This document shows, one piece after another, positions 1 to 14,649 of a stretch of 64,000 bases of DNA. The translations under genes were made by a program, and so were the position numbers. Source of the DNA: Semisulcospira habei. Its lineage: Eukaryota > Mollusca > Gastropoda > Semisulcospiridae. The stretch lies in contig BTPG01000005.1 in the NCBI GenBank assembly GCA_036245525.1, forward strand, positions 208,663,242 through 208,727,241, given 5' to 3'. Within the stretch, counting starts at the first letter, position 1, and each line of letters opens with the position of its first letter. The notes beneath the pieces are model-generated. The model was given only the letters and a program-made list of their open reading frames with translations, had not been told where the DNA came from and did no database searches.

Positions 1-380
1 GCCTTATGCACAGGGGCACCAAAACTTAGAGATGAGGCCACACCTGATAACAATAACAGAATTAATATTCATACGCAGCCACTAGTTCTGTAAACAGCAC
101 CTTTGTAAACAGTACCAGTGGCCAAATGCACACAGACATCATGGATCACTGATCATTTCAAACAATAGGCTGCCCAATACACGTTGATCAGTGATAGGGT
201 GAACTAGCCTGCACATGCAGCCATCAGTTTTGTAAATAGTACTGGTGGCAACATGCTACATGGGCACCAAACTTAAAGATGAGGCCACAACTGCCACCTC
301 AAACAAAACGCTACCTACACACGCATATCAATGATACAGTTAGCCTCCGTGTGCGTTAGGAAGGATAGGCTTAAGGTATG
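1..380. repeat. Divergent tandem repeat, period about 245 bp
   Basis: Two partial units are visible. The block GGGCACCAAAACTTAGAGAT near position 12 recurs as GGGCACCAAACTTAAAGAT near 257. The following CAGCCACTAGTTCTGTAAA block near 76 recurs as CAGCCATCAGTTTTGTAAA near 217. The units are clearly diverged, so this is old satellite-like sequence. The left edge is cut by the window. Confidence 0.6.
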
Positions 381-1186
381 GGACTGTAAATCTTCCAGCG
401 AAATGTCAAAGCCAGTAAGAAAATAAGATAAGAGCAGCAAGTACATGTGTTTTGTAAATTAATCAAATAAAACATGAGAACTCATCGAGCCCCATGGTGT
501 TTTGAGTGGGTGATGGATACACTGAAAGAAATAGTACGTGTACAGTATTAAGTAAGTGCATCTTCATCCTCCCCCCGCATCCACCCGGCCCTAAAACTAG
601 CAGGCTGCTCACCATAAAACATACCTCATTCATTGATCATTTGACTGTCTGATTTATTAAACCATCTCAGTGTCACCTTTCTCCGTTTTCTTTCTCGTTT
701 TAATCCCAATATATATGAGTGTCAGTGCTAATGCCAGCTGCTAAGAATCCTTGCTGCGAACTTCAAATGTCAATATGCAGACAAACTGCAAATTACGCAG
801 CAGCAAAACACAGTTCCTCTTTTGTGCTGCTAGGCTACTGCTAGCAAGATAGGGTTTAATTTCAAACAAAGCATTGCATGAACTTCCAAGCGTGTTCACA
901 TTGTGCTGTGTATTCTTTCAATGTGTAGTGTACTGTACCATCAGTGATCACTGAGACTGCATTGGACGTGACCACACAGGTCACAACATATCTTACCAGT
1001 GCAACTGTTTGAATAAAACGTTACAGTAATATATAATTAATCAAGTTCCGAAACTGTGTTCAGCCATGACAGTTAAAACCAAGTGGTGTGGCACTCTTTC
1101 TCTTTTACAGCATGTAGCATGTTGCACTTTGGACATCGGTTTGGACATCAGTTTGGACGCATCGGTTTCGAAGATAGCGTTTGTTT
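381..1186. other. No recognisable feature
   Basis: AT-rich sequence without a convincing open frame, RNA gene or repeat boundary. Probably intergenic or intronic. Confidence 0.5.
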
Positions 1187-1830
1187 TTAAGTCCCTTCTA
1201 TTTATAGAAGGGACTTTTTAGGACGGGTCGCGGTGGGGCGAATTTAATAGCATGTCCATGATGTCAAAGGCGGGCAGGCTAAACCTCTAACAATTGAAGT
1301 AACAAGATAAAAATTACGTCATGTTTAGTTACGCTAACCTCGCTGCTGAACGTACAGTGGTGATTTGGCGCGAAGTATGTATGTATGTGTGTGCGTATGT
1401 ATGTAAACAAGAGAATCTCCAATATTTCTGTACACACAAGCTTGAAACTTGGCGAAATACTTTCTTAAGTGGGTGGCTAAGAGAGCCTCTGAGCTTATTG
1501 TAATTGAATATCTCATTGAAGACATAAACAACCGTTTATAGGAAGTCGGTTGACCCAGATTAGAGTCCGTAATTTTTGTCATATTTACTTGAACGTTTGC
1601 ATATAGCTAGTTTGGAGAAAGACAGTGGGTGCATTCGTTAGCCAGCTTTGTATCCTTTCAACGTCTTTTGTAAGAATTTATTCTTTTCAGAAAATAATTA
1701 AAACAGTAAAAAAAAAAAAACAAAAAAAAACTTGACTTCTAGAGAAAGTCAGACAGTGCCGGTGACGTAAAAGAAGCAACTTCGTCACCACCCAGACATA
1801 TGACGTAATTCTCTCTCTCGCTCGCTCCAG
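1187..1830 (+). repeat. R1 composite repeat, left part of copy a
   Basis: This segment matches 62004-62060 (AAGTCCCTTCTATTTATA, then a GGACGGGTCGCGGTGGGGCG block) and 62735-63170 (AGCATGTCCATGATGTCAAA, then TTACGTCATGT.TAGTTACGC and GTTGACCCAGATTAGAGTCC). Further copies lie at 51105-51420 (minus), 59938-60960 and 61330-62004. No coding capacity is seen. The copy is interrupted at about 1832 by a LINE tail and resumes near 2700. Confidence 0.75.
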
Positions 1831-1831
1831 C

Positions 1832-2337
1832 CAAGCTAAACCTTCCTAATAGCAGGGACAACACTGACGAGCGACTCAGGGCCCTTGACATGCTTCCGTT
1901 GCGTAACCTCTTTCTGTTCAATAAGGGCGTGTTAATGTTTAAAGTCCGCATATCCAAAACCCCGCGGTACGTCTCGGATTTGTTTAAGTATGCTAACACA
2001 CCATACAAGACATCAAGGAACAAACTGTCAGTACCTAGGCCACGACTTGATATATTCAAAACTAGTATGTCTTACTCAGGGGCCAAACTTTGGAACTCGT
2101 TTCCGGCCAATATTACCGAGGCATCTTCATTGTCCAAATTCAAGGCAAGACTATTTCGGCACTTAATTGAGCCGCCGAACAAAGCGCATGCGACTACTGC
2201 GTTTTGAATAATGACTGTTATCAAATATGTAAGTCTATGGGCGCGTGTGTATGTGTATGCGTGCATGTGTGCGAAACAGTGTGTTTTGTGCATGTTTGTC
2301 TATGCTGGTGTGTGCGTGCGTGTGTGTGTGTGTGTGC

Positions 2338-2382
<45 letters not shown>

Positions 2383-2560
2383 AGAAAGTTTTTGCGTGCA
2401 TGTATGTGTGTGTTTGGTTAGTCAGGAAGAAGTAAAACGTCTAGATAATCTTGACGTTTATGTTACATTTTTGCGTTCAATGTACCAGATGTAGTCTTAA
2501 CAGTGTGCAATGTATATGTATGTCTCTATTATGTAGTTGTATTTCATGTACCGTGTGTAA
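1832..2560 (+). pseudogene. 5'-truncated LINE: C-terminal tail of a reverse transcriptase ORF
   Basis: From about 1836 to 2207 one frame encodes the tail typical of Jockey/CR1/L2-group LINE proteins: a segment with FNKGVLMFKVR, then VPRPRLDIFKTS, then AKLWNSFPANI and a final FKARLFRHL. The same blocks occur in the LINE at 34.9-35.4 kb (YNKGVLMFKVW, VPKPRIDIFKST, LWNSLPHHV), so the two are related. The stop at 2205-2207 is followed by a (TG)-rich 3' UTR, as in that other LINE. Everything upstream (endonuclease and RT core) is missing, which is ordinary 5' truncation. It sits inside an R1 copy, so it is younger than R1. The exact 3' end is unclear. Confidence 0.75.
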
Positions 2561-2699
2561 TGAATATTAGCCAGACGTGGGTCGGGACCGGCTGTGCTTC
2601 GTCTGACGCGGGCGTTGGTTGAAGGCCCCGGACATACATCACGATGTCGCGTTTGTCCGGGCCTTTAATCCAATGTTTGAGCCGTAGCAGGGACTGACC

Positions 2700-2763
2700 T
2701 AACTCTGACTTACGTACTTCCGTGTGTGTGCGTCTGTGCGTGCGTGCGTGCGCGTGTATACTG

Positions 2764-2841
<78 letters not shown>

Positions 2842-3020
2842 CAGTGTGTGTGTGTGCAAGCACATAATACGTACACACACATCGACGCGCTTTCAGAAGA
2901 GCATGCAGGTGTACTTAGCATAGCATATAGCTAGGTAAAGTCAGTCTGATTTCACATAAATTATAGCAAGACTTAAATTGTACTGTGAAATCCTAGTTTT
3001 GTCACCATTTTCGTAAGTCT
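2700..3020 (+). repeat. R1 composite repeat, right part of copy a, with (TG)n
   Basis: After a (TG)n array (about 2764-2836) the sequence ATCGACGCGCTTTCAGAAGA and the following block ending GTTTTGTCACCATTTTCG match 9653-9790 and 63298-63440. This is the continuation of the R1 copy split by the LINE tail. Confidence 0.7.
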
Positions 3021-4790
3021 TGACAGTCTGAATGACAAGTCCCCATTCCTCAGGAAATTCCTCCATGGCATTTTTAATGAGCCTCGATCTGACGCCCAAA
3101 AGTAGAAAGGAATTCCCCCTGCAGCCAATGGCAAGCCGTAAAAACGGGTCACGTGACTCATCCCCCCCCCCCTCCCAAAGAGCCCAAATTTATACCTCAG
3201 AATACGATTTGTGTTGGTTTTGCTGGAATGGCTTTCTCGGCCAGACGTAAACGATATGGAGGGTCACGTACATCATTTTGTTTATTGAAACGTGCTATTT
3301 TTAGGCATATCTTCAGTTTTTGCCGAACACGGTGACGGTTAATTTTTACCTGCAATATAAGTGTACTTTAAAAACGAAAATCACACACAAAATTTATGTA
3401 AATTATTAATCGCATTTCGATCCGTAATCCATCCGTTCACCATGAATCGAATGCAACCCGTTATTTTGACAACAGTCTCTCCGTTCCTTTGTTCTATGCG
3501 GTTATTCAACCTACCCGATTTGCATGTTGACAACGTCAGTGATGGTAGTCACATTCTCGCCAAGTTTATTCTCATCCAAATGCGAGAAATTATTCCAGGC
3601 TACATAAATGTGCAGGCTGGCTTTCTGTGCGCCCAGTTCATTCATTGCAAACTTCTGAGAGTCCGTTTTTAACCAGTCTACCTAAAACATGTTCCCCTAG
3701 AGTAGTAAACAGAATCAAGCTTGCAGTCATATTCGTACGCAGACCGAAAACAGACGAAAAGTAAAAACATTAACAAAGAATTCTTTTCCCATTTTTTTCA
3801 TAAAGATAGAATGTCTGTATATTTTAAGTGTATAAATGTGTTTTTTAAATGAAACGAAAATTCGATGTTGGCACCTTTAAGCGTTCACTCAGAAAAAAAT
3901 TGCTGCAGATTTTATTTTGTCCGTTTCACGCTGAGCTATCAATGCGCGTGGTGCGATTCATTCGACCGGCCTGCTTGAAGCGTCAAATTGAGCAGGATTT
4001 GAATCAAATTTTACAAGGTAAAGATCTTCACATCATCCTGGTATATGGCAGTAAACGGCTGTTTTAAACAAAAAAAATGCGCCGGAGATCGTTACATCGG
4101 CTGTTGGGTGAGTTTTGATTTCAATCGGATGATCGTTAGGACTTTAGAGGACATGACTAAACCGGTTCACATTTTTTCAAGTCCGGATTCTGTCGTGTTT
4201 TTTTTTTTTCCAAATTGGGGCTAAATATGGCAATTGAATAAAATGCAGAATAGCGCTATCTTTCAAGAAATGAAAATTTATAATAATTTTTAACGAATGT
4301 GTAAAAATCATTTCCGGAGACGTCGCATGAAAATCGCCAGTGGACAGAATTGCTGCTTGTATGTGTTGGCTGCTGCTAATGCTGTACATGCATGTACCAA
4401 GGAGCTACCATTGATGCATAAAGCCACTGTTTCACTGTAGCCAAAACTAGTGCGTTTGTGTAACCCCCTCACCCCCTTTTTTTCTTTCTTTTTTATGTGT
4501 TGAGCTATGATTCTGACATACACTGCATTATGTCTTTTGACTCTTTCCCTATTTGTTTAGCTGTGAAGCAGAGAAACGTTTTGATTCTTACTCTAAGTGG
4601 AAAATTATGGTATATATGTACACGAACAGATGGGGACATTAGTGTTTCAGTGATTTGCTGAGCCTAAAACTAACGTACTAAGTAAAAGTATTTGTGAATA
4701 CCGCAGGCACCAAAGTATAGCTCTATAAGTTGACGCAGTGCAGGTCGAATCAGTATCTGGTCTCCATTTATACAGTTGCTTAAGGCGCAG
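3021..4790. other. No recognisable gene
   Basis: AT-rich, with only short chance frames on both strands. A frame at 3361-3672 has no recognisable motif and no support. I see nothing to annotate. Confidence 0.5.
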
Positions 4791-4794
4791 ACTG

Positions 4795-5625
4795 TATTTA
4801 TGACAGGAACTGTTTCTTTGTACATATTAGGATGTATGCTGGCTGCCTCCAAAACAAGAAATGAGAATCACTCATGCATGATGGTGTGTCATGTGTGTCA
4901 ACAGTTCATTGCTACTGCTTACATCTGCTGTATTGTCCACCTAAACAGACTTGTGCACCAGCAAGTGTGCCAATGAACAGGAATGATAGATCACATATCT
5001 GTAATGGACTAATACTTTTTAATTTTTTTTTTTTGTATACTGTGGCTGGATAGTGGGGAGAGGGGGGGGGGGAGGGAGGGGGTGTTCAGGTGAAGGAGAA
5101 GGCACAGACTTTGTTTAACCCTTATCATTCGGAATACACCTGTGTGTGAAATAAGTTTTGACTAAAATAGTTCAAGGGTAGTGCCAGAATAGCTTGGCGC
5201 CTCTAGGTGCAAAGCTGTTCTGGCACCACCCTTAAACTAAAGCCATTGGTATATCCTTATTTGTAACTGTAAGTACTGTAATGTAGCTTGCATATATGGC
5301 AGTGTACAAAGTTGAAGCTTTTGAAAGTTTTAGGCTCAGTATGATATGGGTAAAGACAGGGACTGTTTCTTTTTGGGTTTAGGTTTTGCCAGGAACTTTT
5401 TCTTTGTATTAGGACACATACTGACTGCTTCCAGAAACACGAATTACTGATGAAAGATGGTTGGTGTCAAATCAGTACAGGCTGCCAATGCTATATGACT
5501 GCTTTACTGGTATCATCAGGAGACCTCTCCATCAAATTGCCACATCGTTATGCTGTATTGTCCTCCTTGAACAGACCTGTGTGCCTGCGACTGCGACGGT
5601 GCCAACGAACAGACATGAAAAACAA
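4795..5625 (+). repeat. Old direct duplication, offset about 590 bp
   Basis: The block GACAGGAACTGTTTCTTTGTA near 4802 followed by ATTAGGATGTATGCTGGCTGC corresponds to GCCAGGAACTTTTTCTTTGTA near 5390 followed by ATTAGGACACATACTGACTGC. Downstream GCTGTATTGTCCACCTAAACAG (near 4927) matches GCTGTATTGTCCTCCTTGAACAG (near 5551). The divergence shows it is not recent. A G-rich tract at 5055-5090 and hairpin A1 lie between the copies. Confidence 0.55.
5116..5250. mobile_element. Hairpin family A, copy A1 (TTAA-type MITE core)
   Basis: TTAACCC at 5116 is followed about 50 bp later by a near-perfect palindrome: TAGTTCAAGGGTAGTGCCAG, then AATAGCTTGGCGCC, a 4-nt centre, then GGTGCAAAGCTGTTCTGGCA and CCACCCTTAAACTA. 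The same palindrome recurs at 23.19, 23.40, 23.55, 35.77 and 44.09 kb. Copies with clear ends start TTAACCCATTA and end AAAAGGGTTAA, which points to a piggyBac-like TTAA MITE. Confidence 0.6.
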
Positions 5626-5704
5626 ATATCTATTTGTAAGTTGTTGTCTTTTGTGGGTCTACAATTTGCTGTATGACTGACACTAACCAGTAAGTTGGTC
5701 AACC

Positions 5705-6330
5705 TATAATTTTCAGCTTTAAAACCCAAATTTGTTACAGAGATACCTCAGGGTCTTACCTTTCCATGCATATTAATTTAGTCCCTGGGAAAGTTTAAAT
5801 GTCACAAGAGGTTGGCAATGTATAAAAAATGCCAGTTTTTGTAGTTCTTATCAAAGTTTTGCCAACTTTTTATTTACATTTGGCTCAAAGGTATCTATTG
5901 ATAAGGCCTTTCTATATATATATTAATTTGGTACTCCCTTCACTAAGGTCAAGAGTCTTTGGGGGTGAGGGGGGAAGGGTTTCCAGAAATGGGTTAAAAA
6001 ATAGCCATATTTTCACATAAGCTGTTTTTTTCCTCAAATACTATTCTCAACTTCAAACCCAAACTTGGCATTGAGATGCCTGATGGTAAGGCCTTTCTAT
6101 GCATGTAAATTTGAATGATTCCTTAGAAAGGTCAAGGGTCACGAGGTTGGCAAGTGTGTGAAAATTCCAGTTTTTGATAGAATTGTAGTTTTCATCAACA
6201 TATTTGCAAACTTTTCAGTCGAGTTTGGCATAAAGGTAGCTGATGATAAAACCTTTCTTGGCATACTAATTACGTTGACCCCTAACAGAGGTTAAGGGTC
6301 ATGGATGGTTGACAGATTTGTGAAAAATGC
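5705..6330 (+). repeat. Four diverged tandem units of about 150-190 bp
   Basis: A recurring order of motifs (CCAAACTTGGCAT, then TGATGGTAAGGCCTTTCTAT, then AAGGTCAAGGGTCACGAGG, then AAAATTCCAGTTTTTG) is present from about 5715, 5855, 6050 and 6220. It is non-coding, old satellite-like sequence. Confidence 0.55.
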
Positions 6331-9300
6331 ATACATTTTGCTGGTACAAAAGCCAACCCTTATGTTGAGACACTTGCTCAATTCATTGACCTGTTGTAAC
6401 GGTCAAGGTCCCACTTATTATGTGGGTTGGTCTTTGCATTTTTTGTTTACTTATGTGCTGCACAACAGAAGTGCACTTGAAAAAGGAATCAAAGTAGCCA
6501 TCGGATTTAAGTCAGGGAATTGGTCATCTATAAAAACAAAAACAAAACAGACTTGCCAGAGAGCGTCATACTTTGCCTGTAACAGGACCTCTGTTTACCA
6601 GTACTCATTTTAGCTTCCGTTTCATAAAACTTTTAACAATTGGAAGCCAATAAAAACAGTTCTGCCAGTTCTCAGGTTCCTTACAAATCATTAAACAAGG
6701 TTTTTGCCTGGCTTTTGCATTTGACTAGTGTTTTCATTCTACGCTATACGGACTACACTGTAAGAGTATAAGTCAAAAGCTGTTTTTTTATTAGTACATT
6801 TGAAATATCAATTTTGTCTGCAATTTTTTCAGCGTGTCTCTTGTGTTTTGTGGATACACATGGGTCACAACATTTAAATACAGTTCATTATTCATTTCAA
6901 ATGTGTATGTATATTTATAGTGCACCAATGACTCACCAGAAACTCTGGGGATTTAAAAATGAAAACTGTATTGTCAGCTGTAGCACATTGCATCAGTAAC
7001 TCTGTCAATTTTTGCATATTTTCTGATCAGACTCTGGGTTGGATGGTGATTTTGAATGTAATTAGGATTGTTTTTACTTCCAATAGAAATTCTGCTTTGT
7101 TGCTGATTAGCGGAAAACCGTGATAATGATGGGACGCGTGACCATGATTATCACAAGATGAACGAAAACAACACATGAATGACTTTCACATAAATTGACT
7201 TGCCACAGGACCCAAACACCATACCCATTGCACCCAATCTCACTTGTGACTCGCACAACAAAACCAATGGTGTAAGGCTAGTGCCGTGGATAATCAGTGG
7301 CGTAAGTCATTTTATTTCATAAATTATAAACCGTTCATGTTCAAATCTCAATAGCCCTATTTTTTTTGGCACAGTAAAGGATGTGTCTGTCTTTATAACA
7401 ATTTTGCACATGATGTATGTGCGTAAATAATTGTCATTTTTATACACATGTACATGTATCGGTATTTCAGCGTAATTAATGAATTTACTGCGCAAGTGAG
7501 AATACAGAGCTATTTTATAGTGTTTGAGGAATTATTTCGTTTCCTGATTTCTTAGTTATGTGTTGGAGATCAGAAGTTGACATGAAACAAATTTAATAAA
7601 CTTGAAGCTCAGAATCTCAGTGTGCCTTAGTGCATGGAATGACAAGGTCTGATTTGACATTGGAAAGTAAAAAACAATTACACAAATATTTGTTTAAAAT
7701 AATCTGTATATTTGACAATTTAACTGAACTTACAAATGTGCACATAATCATTTGCAGATTCAATTATTACTAAAATGCTGGACTGTTTGCATAACTCGGA
7801 GACAGTTATATGTGTCTCTGTCACTTTACTGTTGCCTTTTCACAGCCTTCGATCAGCCCTACAGTTTGTAACACCAAGAAGTGCATGTAATTGAGGGATT
7901 TTATACGTGTATGTAATCACTTTTTCTTTTTTAAATTAAGAAAACAACAACATGATTTTCAAATGCTGATGGATCTTACAATGAGAGGATATACACACAA
8001 TAAGTGCATTGAAAATTAAAAAAAAAACAATTACTGAAATATCTGGACTCTTACTGTATGCTGAGATCTGTATGCATGATATGTGTGGTGTGGTGAGAGA
8101 TGTGAAATGATTGAAGGTGTTTAACAGTTAGTCTAATGAAGATGCCAACAGTAGTGTCTATGACATGCATGGTATACCATACTAAAAAGTAGTTCCTCGT
8201 GGATGGCTGATGGCGCAGTGGGTATTTCTCAATGGCTGTGTGGCATTTTGGCCACTTTGTTCAGTCGTTATGTTTTGTGTAAAAACTACATTTTCCCACG
8301 CGAAACATAGGTACATCGTGTTCGTGATTAGTTCTAGTTTTGAAAATAGTTTTTTTTTTCTTCTCATTTCTTTTTCTGCTGCATGTGGTTCGTTCTGCCA
8401 GGTACGCTAATTGCAGGTGACAAGAAAAATAACGGTGAAGAACTGTTCAAGTCTTAGAATGGCTTATACATTTGGACACTGTTGAACATTAGAAACAAAA
8501 TGATATATGAACCTTCAAAATTGAACCACTCGTAGAGATATTTCTCCTTATGTTAGGTTACCTCTGCTTGTCCTCGGCTAACCATTTCAAATTTCAGGGG
8601 GTGAAGATTATGCTTCTCAAAGAATAAATACCATCTGAACATCCACGTGTCACCTACCTACATGCAGCCAAATATCTCCTCGTACACATTTTACTTTGAG
8701 TTGTGCTCGAGGATCTGAGTCCACAAGAGAAACTAAATGAATGCAAGGTACCCCTATTCACAATCTCGAAAAGGGTGTCCGTGTTATAAGCAAACAACAG
8801 CCCAAAAGACATCACACATGAGGATGTTGCCCTCAGAGTTTCAAAATGTAAGAGTCCCTGTTACTCTGACAACTAAAACAACTTTGGATACTCGTCTGGG
8901 TCATTGCAAAGGTTCCGTTTTAAACTGTAGTTTATTTCGTTCACATCAGCCAAAAACAGTGACCCTGAAAAGGCCTATGGGAAAGAAAGGTAGGGCGAGC
9001 GACTGCTACTTGTTCGCAAGAAAATGATTCGGAATAAAATTTTGATTCTGCCTATGTTAACGTCTATACGCCAAGGCTTGAGTCCACAAGAGAAACTAAA
9101 TGCAAAGTACACAGTGTTGTGTTTTGTTCTGATTTACAATGCGTTGTACCGTCATCCAGTTTAAAATGCGACCAGTTGAGCGCTTATAGGACCCTGTATT
9201 TGCTATGAGGATAAGCAGAAATCATCGCTAGAGTGTTTACAAACCCGGAGTTTGACAGTTACAGCGATACTGATTTTTAATGAATAAATTTCAGTGACCA

Positions 9301-9432
9301 TGCAGACAGCGTTTTAATATCGAAAGTAGCCGCCATCATGAAAAATTCCTATTTGGTGATTGGTCAGTGCTTGGTCACATGACAGACATAGAAAACACCC
9401 TCCCGGCTCATTATCGGTCTGTCTGTCTGACT
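6331..9432. other. No recognisable gene or element
   Basis: AT-rich sequence with only short frames lacking motifs. The block CACAAGAGAAACTAAATG occurs twice (8722 and 9084), suggesting a small local duplication. Nothing else is supported. Confidence 0.45.
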
Positions 9433-10130
9433 GTGAAGCGAAAGCGAAACTCATATCACGTTAAATATAAAATTACATAAAAACAAAAAAATACGTCATG
9501 ACAAATGACGTTAGACAAACCAATGACACAAATGCGCGCATCTCCAAGAGGCATAAATCCTCAAGTGCCCGGAGGGCGCATGAACATCTATGCCTCTTGA
9601 GGATGTTTGCAGCACGCGCATGCACGCACGCACACTCACACGCATACACACACATCGACGCGCTTTCAGAAGAAAATGCAGCTGTACTTAGTATAGCATG
9701 TAGCTAGGTAAAGTCAACCTGATTTCACACAAATTATAGCAAGACTGAAATTGTACCATGAAATTCTAGTTTTGTCACCATTTTGCCAAGTCTTGAAGCG
9801 AAAGCGAATCTCATATCACGTTAAATATAAAATTACGTAAAGACAAAATAAAACAACAAAAAAACAACAACAAAACAACAAAAAACAAAACAAACAAACA
9901 AACAAACAAACAAACGTCATGACAAATGATGACGTTTGACAAACCAATGACGCGTATGCACTGCGCGCGCCCCTTATAGAGTTCACTATGACGCATTGGC
10001 ACATCTGCAAAGCTTTTTTCAGAAGGAGATATTTCAACATTAGAATCAAGTCAAAGACAAAAGGTTGAAACCCTTGACAGCGAAGACAGCTGTCATATAG
10101 AAAGGACTTTGTGGGTTATGGCTCATCCTA
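9433..10130 (+). repeat. R1 composite repeat, copy b, with an internal direct repeat
   Basis: Matches 63187-63720. A block of about 60 bp (GAAGCGAAAGCGAAACTCAT, then ATCACGTTAAATATAAAATT) is present at 9434 and again at 9795, so part of the unit is duplicated at a spacing near 360 bp. Between them lie hairpin B (9534-9606) and the ACATCGACGCGCTTTCAGAA block. A purine-rich CAAA array at 9850-9915 precedes a CGTCATGACAAATGATGACG palindrome. Confidence 0.7.
9534..9606. repeat. Hairpin family B, copy B1
   Basis: An imperfect palindrome: GCATCTCCAAGAGGCATA on the left pairs with TATGCCTCTTGAGGATG on the right around a GC-rich centre. Similar hairpins lie at 23.71, 23.81, 31.52, 51.98 and 63.19 kb. 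Confidence 0.6.
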
Positions 10131-10628
10131 TCTTGTTGTGGATTGCATTTTGTTTTGGTGCTGTGGTGTCGAAATGAAATGGGCAAAGCGATGATAAAGT
10201 GAATGAAAATAAACATGACAAACCTTTAATAAGACGTAAAAATGCACAAAGACCTTGCACGTTCGCTTTTTTTGGGAAAAAACAAGCTTAAGTAGAATAA
10301 GTAGAAAGAACTAGTCGGCACACCGAAATTCACCGCAACGAGTCCGGGTGCATTTTGTATCATGTGACGATCACGTGATTTGGGCTACCTTATTGTTGAG
10401 TAACGATATTTGAGCTCAAGGCATGTTTTTTCGTAACTGTTTCTTCTCTTAATATAATTAAGTTTGGGAATATACTTAAAAAATAAAATTGAAATCCTTT
10501 TAAGTAACACACAGTGCATACTACAACTGAATACAGGAATAATGAGGCCCGTGAAAACTATTGATCCACAGTGAACATGGCTGCGTCAGTCCTGGTTTCG
10601 TCTGCAGACGTACTGGAAACAAATAGAG
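10131..10628. other. No recognisable feature
   Basis: Unique-looking AT-rich sequence preceding a SINE. Confidence 0.45.
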
Positions 10629-10941
10629 AGTCCGAAATAGCTCAGGCGGTTAAACGTCGGAGCAGGAGAGCGAAGGGAATCGACGGGTCGTGGGTTTGAA
10701 TCCCCGTCCCGGCCCCGGTAGCTGGACTCGCAATCCAGGGAGAAAAGACGGGCTTGTTCAATAGCTTGTCCGTTGAAAGGTCCTGGTAAATCAAAGTGGC
10801 ACAGTTGGAGTGCGCCTGAGTTGATCAGTGTTCAGGTCGTAGTCCATAGGCAATAGATTTCCCTGTCCTCCATAACCCGCCCGTCAGAGCCGTCCAATAT
10901 CACTTTTGTGTCGTGGACGTTAAACCCCGAACTAACTAACC
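10629..10941 (+). mobile_element. tRNA-derived SINE, about 310 bp
   Basis: The 5' head carries an A-box-like TAGCTCAGGCGGTTAAACG and a B-box-like GGGTTTGAATCCCCGTCCC about 50 nt apart, the split Pol III promoter of a tRNA. The body ends with GTCGTGGACGTTAAACCCCG followed by AACTAACTAAC, a tail type common in molluscan SINEs and also seen in the 53-bp fragment at 37701. The head cannot be a functional tRNA: the anticodon arm is not preserved and it is fused to an unrelated body. Confidence 0.75.
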
Positions 10942-11390
10942 AATGGAAACAAAATGTGCTACCGAAAAAAATGTCTCCATCTTCCGGCGGTTTAAAATGA
11001 GTGCGCACTGCTTTTATTTATACTATACTTCTCTTTGTTACTCTGAAGAAAATCACTATCGCGTAAACGGATGATATATGAAGGGCATCTGCTAGACTAT
11101 CAGCAATAGCCATACGCGTTAAGTTTCACACCGTTACCCCGGCGCATGATGTGTGACAGTATGGACACGTTTTCCAAGAACTGCAGAAAACGCCCAGGAA
11201 GGGCGTCTATGATAGCTGTCATGGCGGTTGCAAAAGGAAGAAATGTCTTTGCAAGATGATGTCGGGGGACATTATTTCCTAGGAGCGTATATCCGTAGGA
11301 CAATCCCTCTAAGAAAATAATGTCCCCAGGCATCATATTACGAGGACATTTATCTTCTTCCTATTACAACGATCCTCCTCAGTTTTGACT
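10942..11390. other. No recognisable feature
   Basis: A short local inverted repeat is present: AATGTCTTTGCAAGATGATGTC..GGGGACATTATTTCC and AAAATAATGTCCCCAGGCATCAT at 11260-11336. Otherwise I see nothing. Confidence 0.4.
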
Positions 11391-11439
11391 GAATGGATTC
11401 AGTTCAGAATCGACTTGGAACTGTAGCGGGCTTGACTTC

Positions 11440-11800
11440 TTGCGGGGGGGGGGGGGGGTGGGGGGGGGGGGGGGGGGGAATAAGGGCAAGTACTCTTGTC
11501 GGATTCGGCAGGACGCTTTTTACCGCAATCAGTGCAAATCGTCATATTGCAGCATACAGACTAGGACCCAACCCGAAGTGGGTGGACAGATGTGGTGCAG
11601 GCTTTGTCTCAGGTGGGGAGGGAGGGGGGGGGGGGGTGGCTAACCTGGAGGGTGGGGTGGGGAGGGGGTTGGGGTGGGGGCGGGGGGGGGGGGGGCTCAA
11701 AGACTTTTTACCCCCTCCCCTATTTTTCCCAGGGGTATGCAAATCTAGGGTGGGTGGGTGGGTGGGTGGGTGGGGTGGGGGGTACTGCCCTCCCCCCCCT
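11440..11800 (+). repeat. G-rich low-complexity block
   Basis: Runs of G interrupted by T or A (11443-11478, 11614-11636, 11651-11694) and a (GGGT)n array at 11751-11782. The open frames across it are glycine/proline artefacts. Four or more G4 runs in close succession make G-quadruplex formation plausible. Confidence 0.8.
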
Positions 11801-11824
11801 CCGTTCTTACGCCAGTGACCCTTA

Positions 11825-12539
<715 letters not shown>

Positions 12540-13456
12540 GTAGTGTCTACGCATCAAGTTTCATGGTGAATGTTTCCATATCTTGGGAGTGTAAGTCTGC
12601 TATCTATAATAGCAACATTCTGTTACTATGAGTGTGCAGCGCCTATGGCAGAAGTCGCGGGCGATACCCATTTGAACAATAATTTTCTAAGTTTCTATTT
12701 TAAGACAGGATGTCGAGAGCACACTGGAAGACCTATTGACAAACGCACGAGGCAGATGCACAGAAATCTTGTACGTAATAAAATCCCGTGTTACCGGCCT
12801 GATTTGTGTACTTGTGTTTTACGGAACCTTCAAGCGTTTCGCGTCGACAAAAGTTGCATGTTCAAATACTACATAGGCTGTACAAGTGTTGCATACTTAC
12901 AGCAATAGACTTCCAATAATGGATAATAAATGTAGGGGAGAGCGGGGCATGCCCCCCTCCACCTTCCTCCAATGAAAAATTAGATGCATGAAAAGTAGGG
13001 GTGGGAAGAGTTGGGGGAGAGGGGGTGGGTGGAGGGGGGGGGGGCAGAGTATCCCCTGGCACACCAATACTTTTCGATATCTTTTGTGTGTGGAGGGATG
13101 CTGGGAGGACTTTTATTTAAAGAAAGAATACAATTTTTAAATTGTTTTTTTGCTAACAACCCCCCCCCCGAAAAAAACCCCCAAAACAAAACAACAAATA
13201 AAAAACAACAACAAATAAACCACAACAACAAACAACTTCCCAAAAACAAACAAAAACAACAACAACAAACAAACAACCCAACCAAACAAACAACAAGATG
13301 AGGATTTCATTTGTTTGGAGCTCACATGCTTTTTTCTTTTAGGAACAATTAGAGTTGTTTATATTTTTAGGCTTATTATGCTGATCCATTCCCCTTCTCT
13401 CTAAGCCAATCCGACACAAATAAAGACGGACAAACGGCGCTTCCCGCCATTAGTAC
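12540..13456. other. No recognisable gene; homopolymer-rich
   Basis: Contains G-runs near 13020-13045, a C-run at 13160 and a CAA/CAAA-rich stretch at 13180-13290. ACACAGG.CTA-like text at 12718-12745 resembles 36060-36075. No supported gene. Confidence 0.45.

Positions 13457-14649
<1,193 letters not shown>

Noticed and set aside
10260..10330. Possible small RNA gene after the short A-run
   Set aside because: No box elements, Sm site or stable fold seen by eye.
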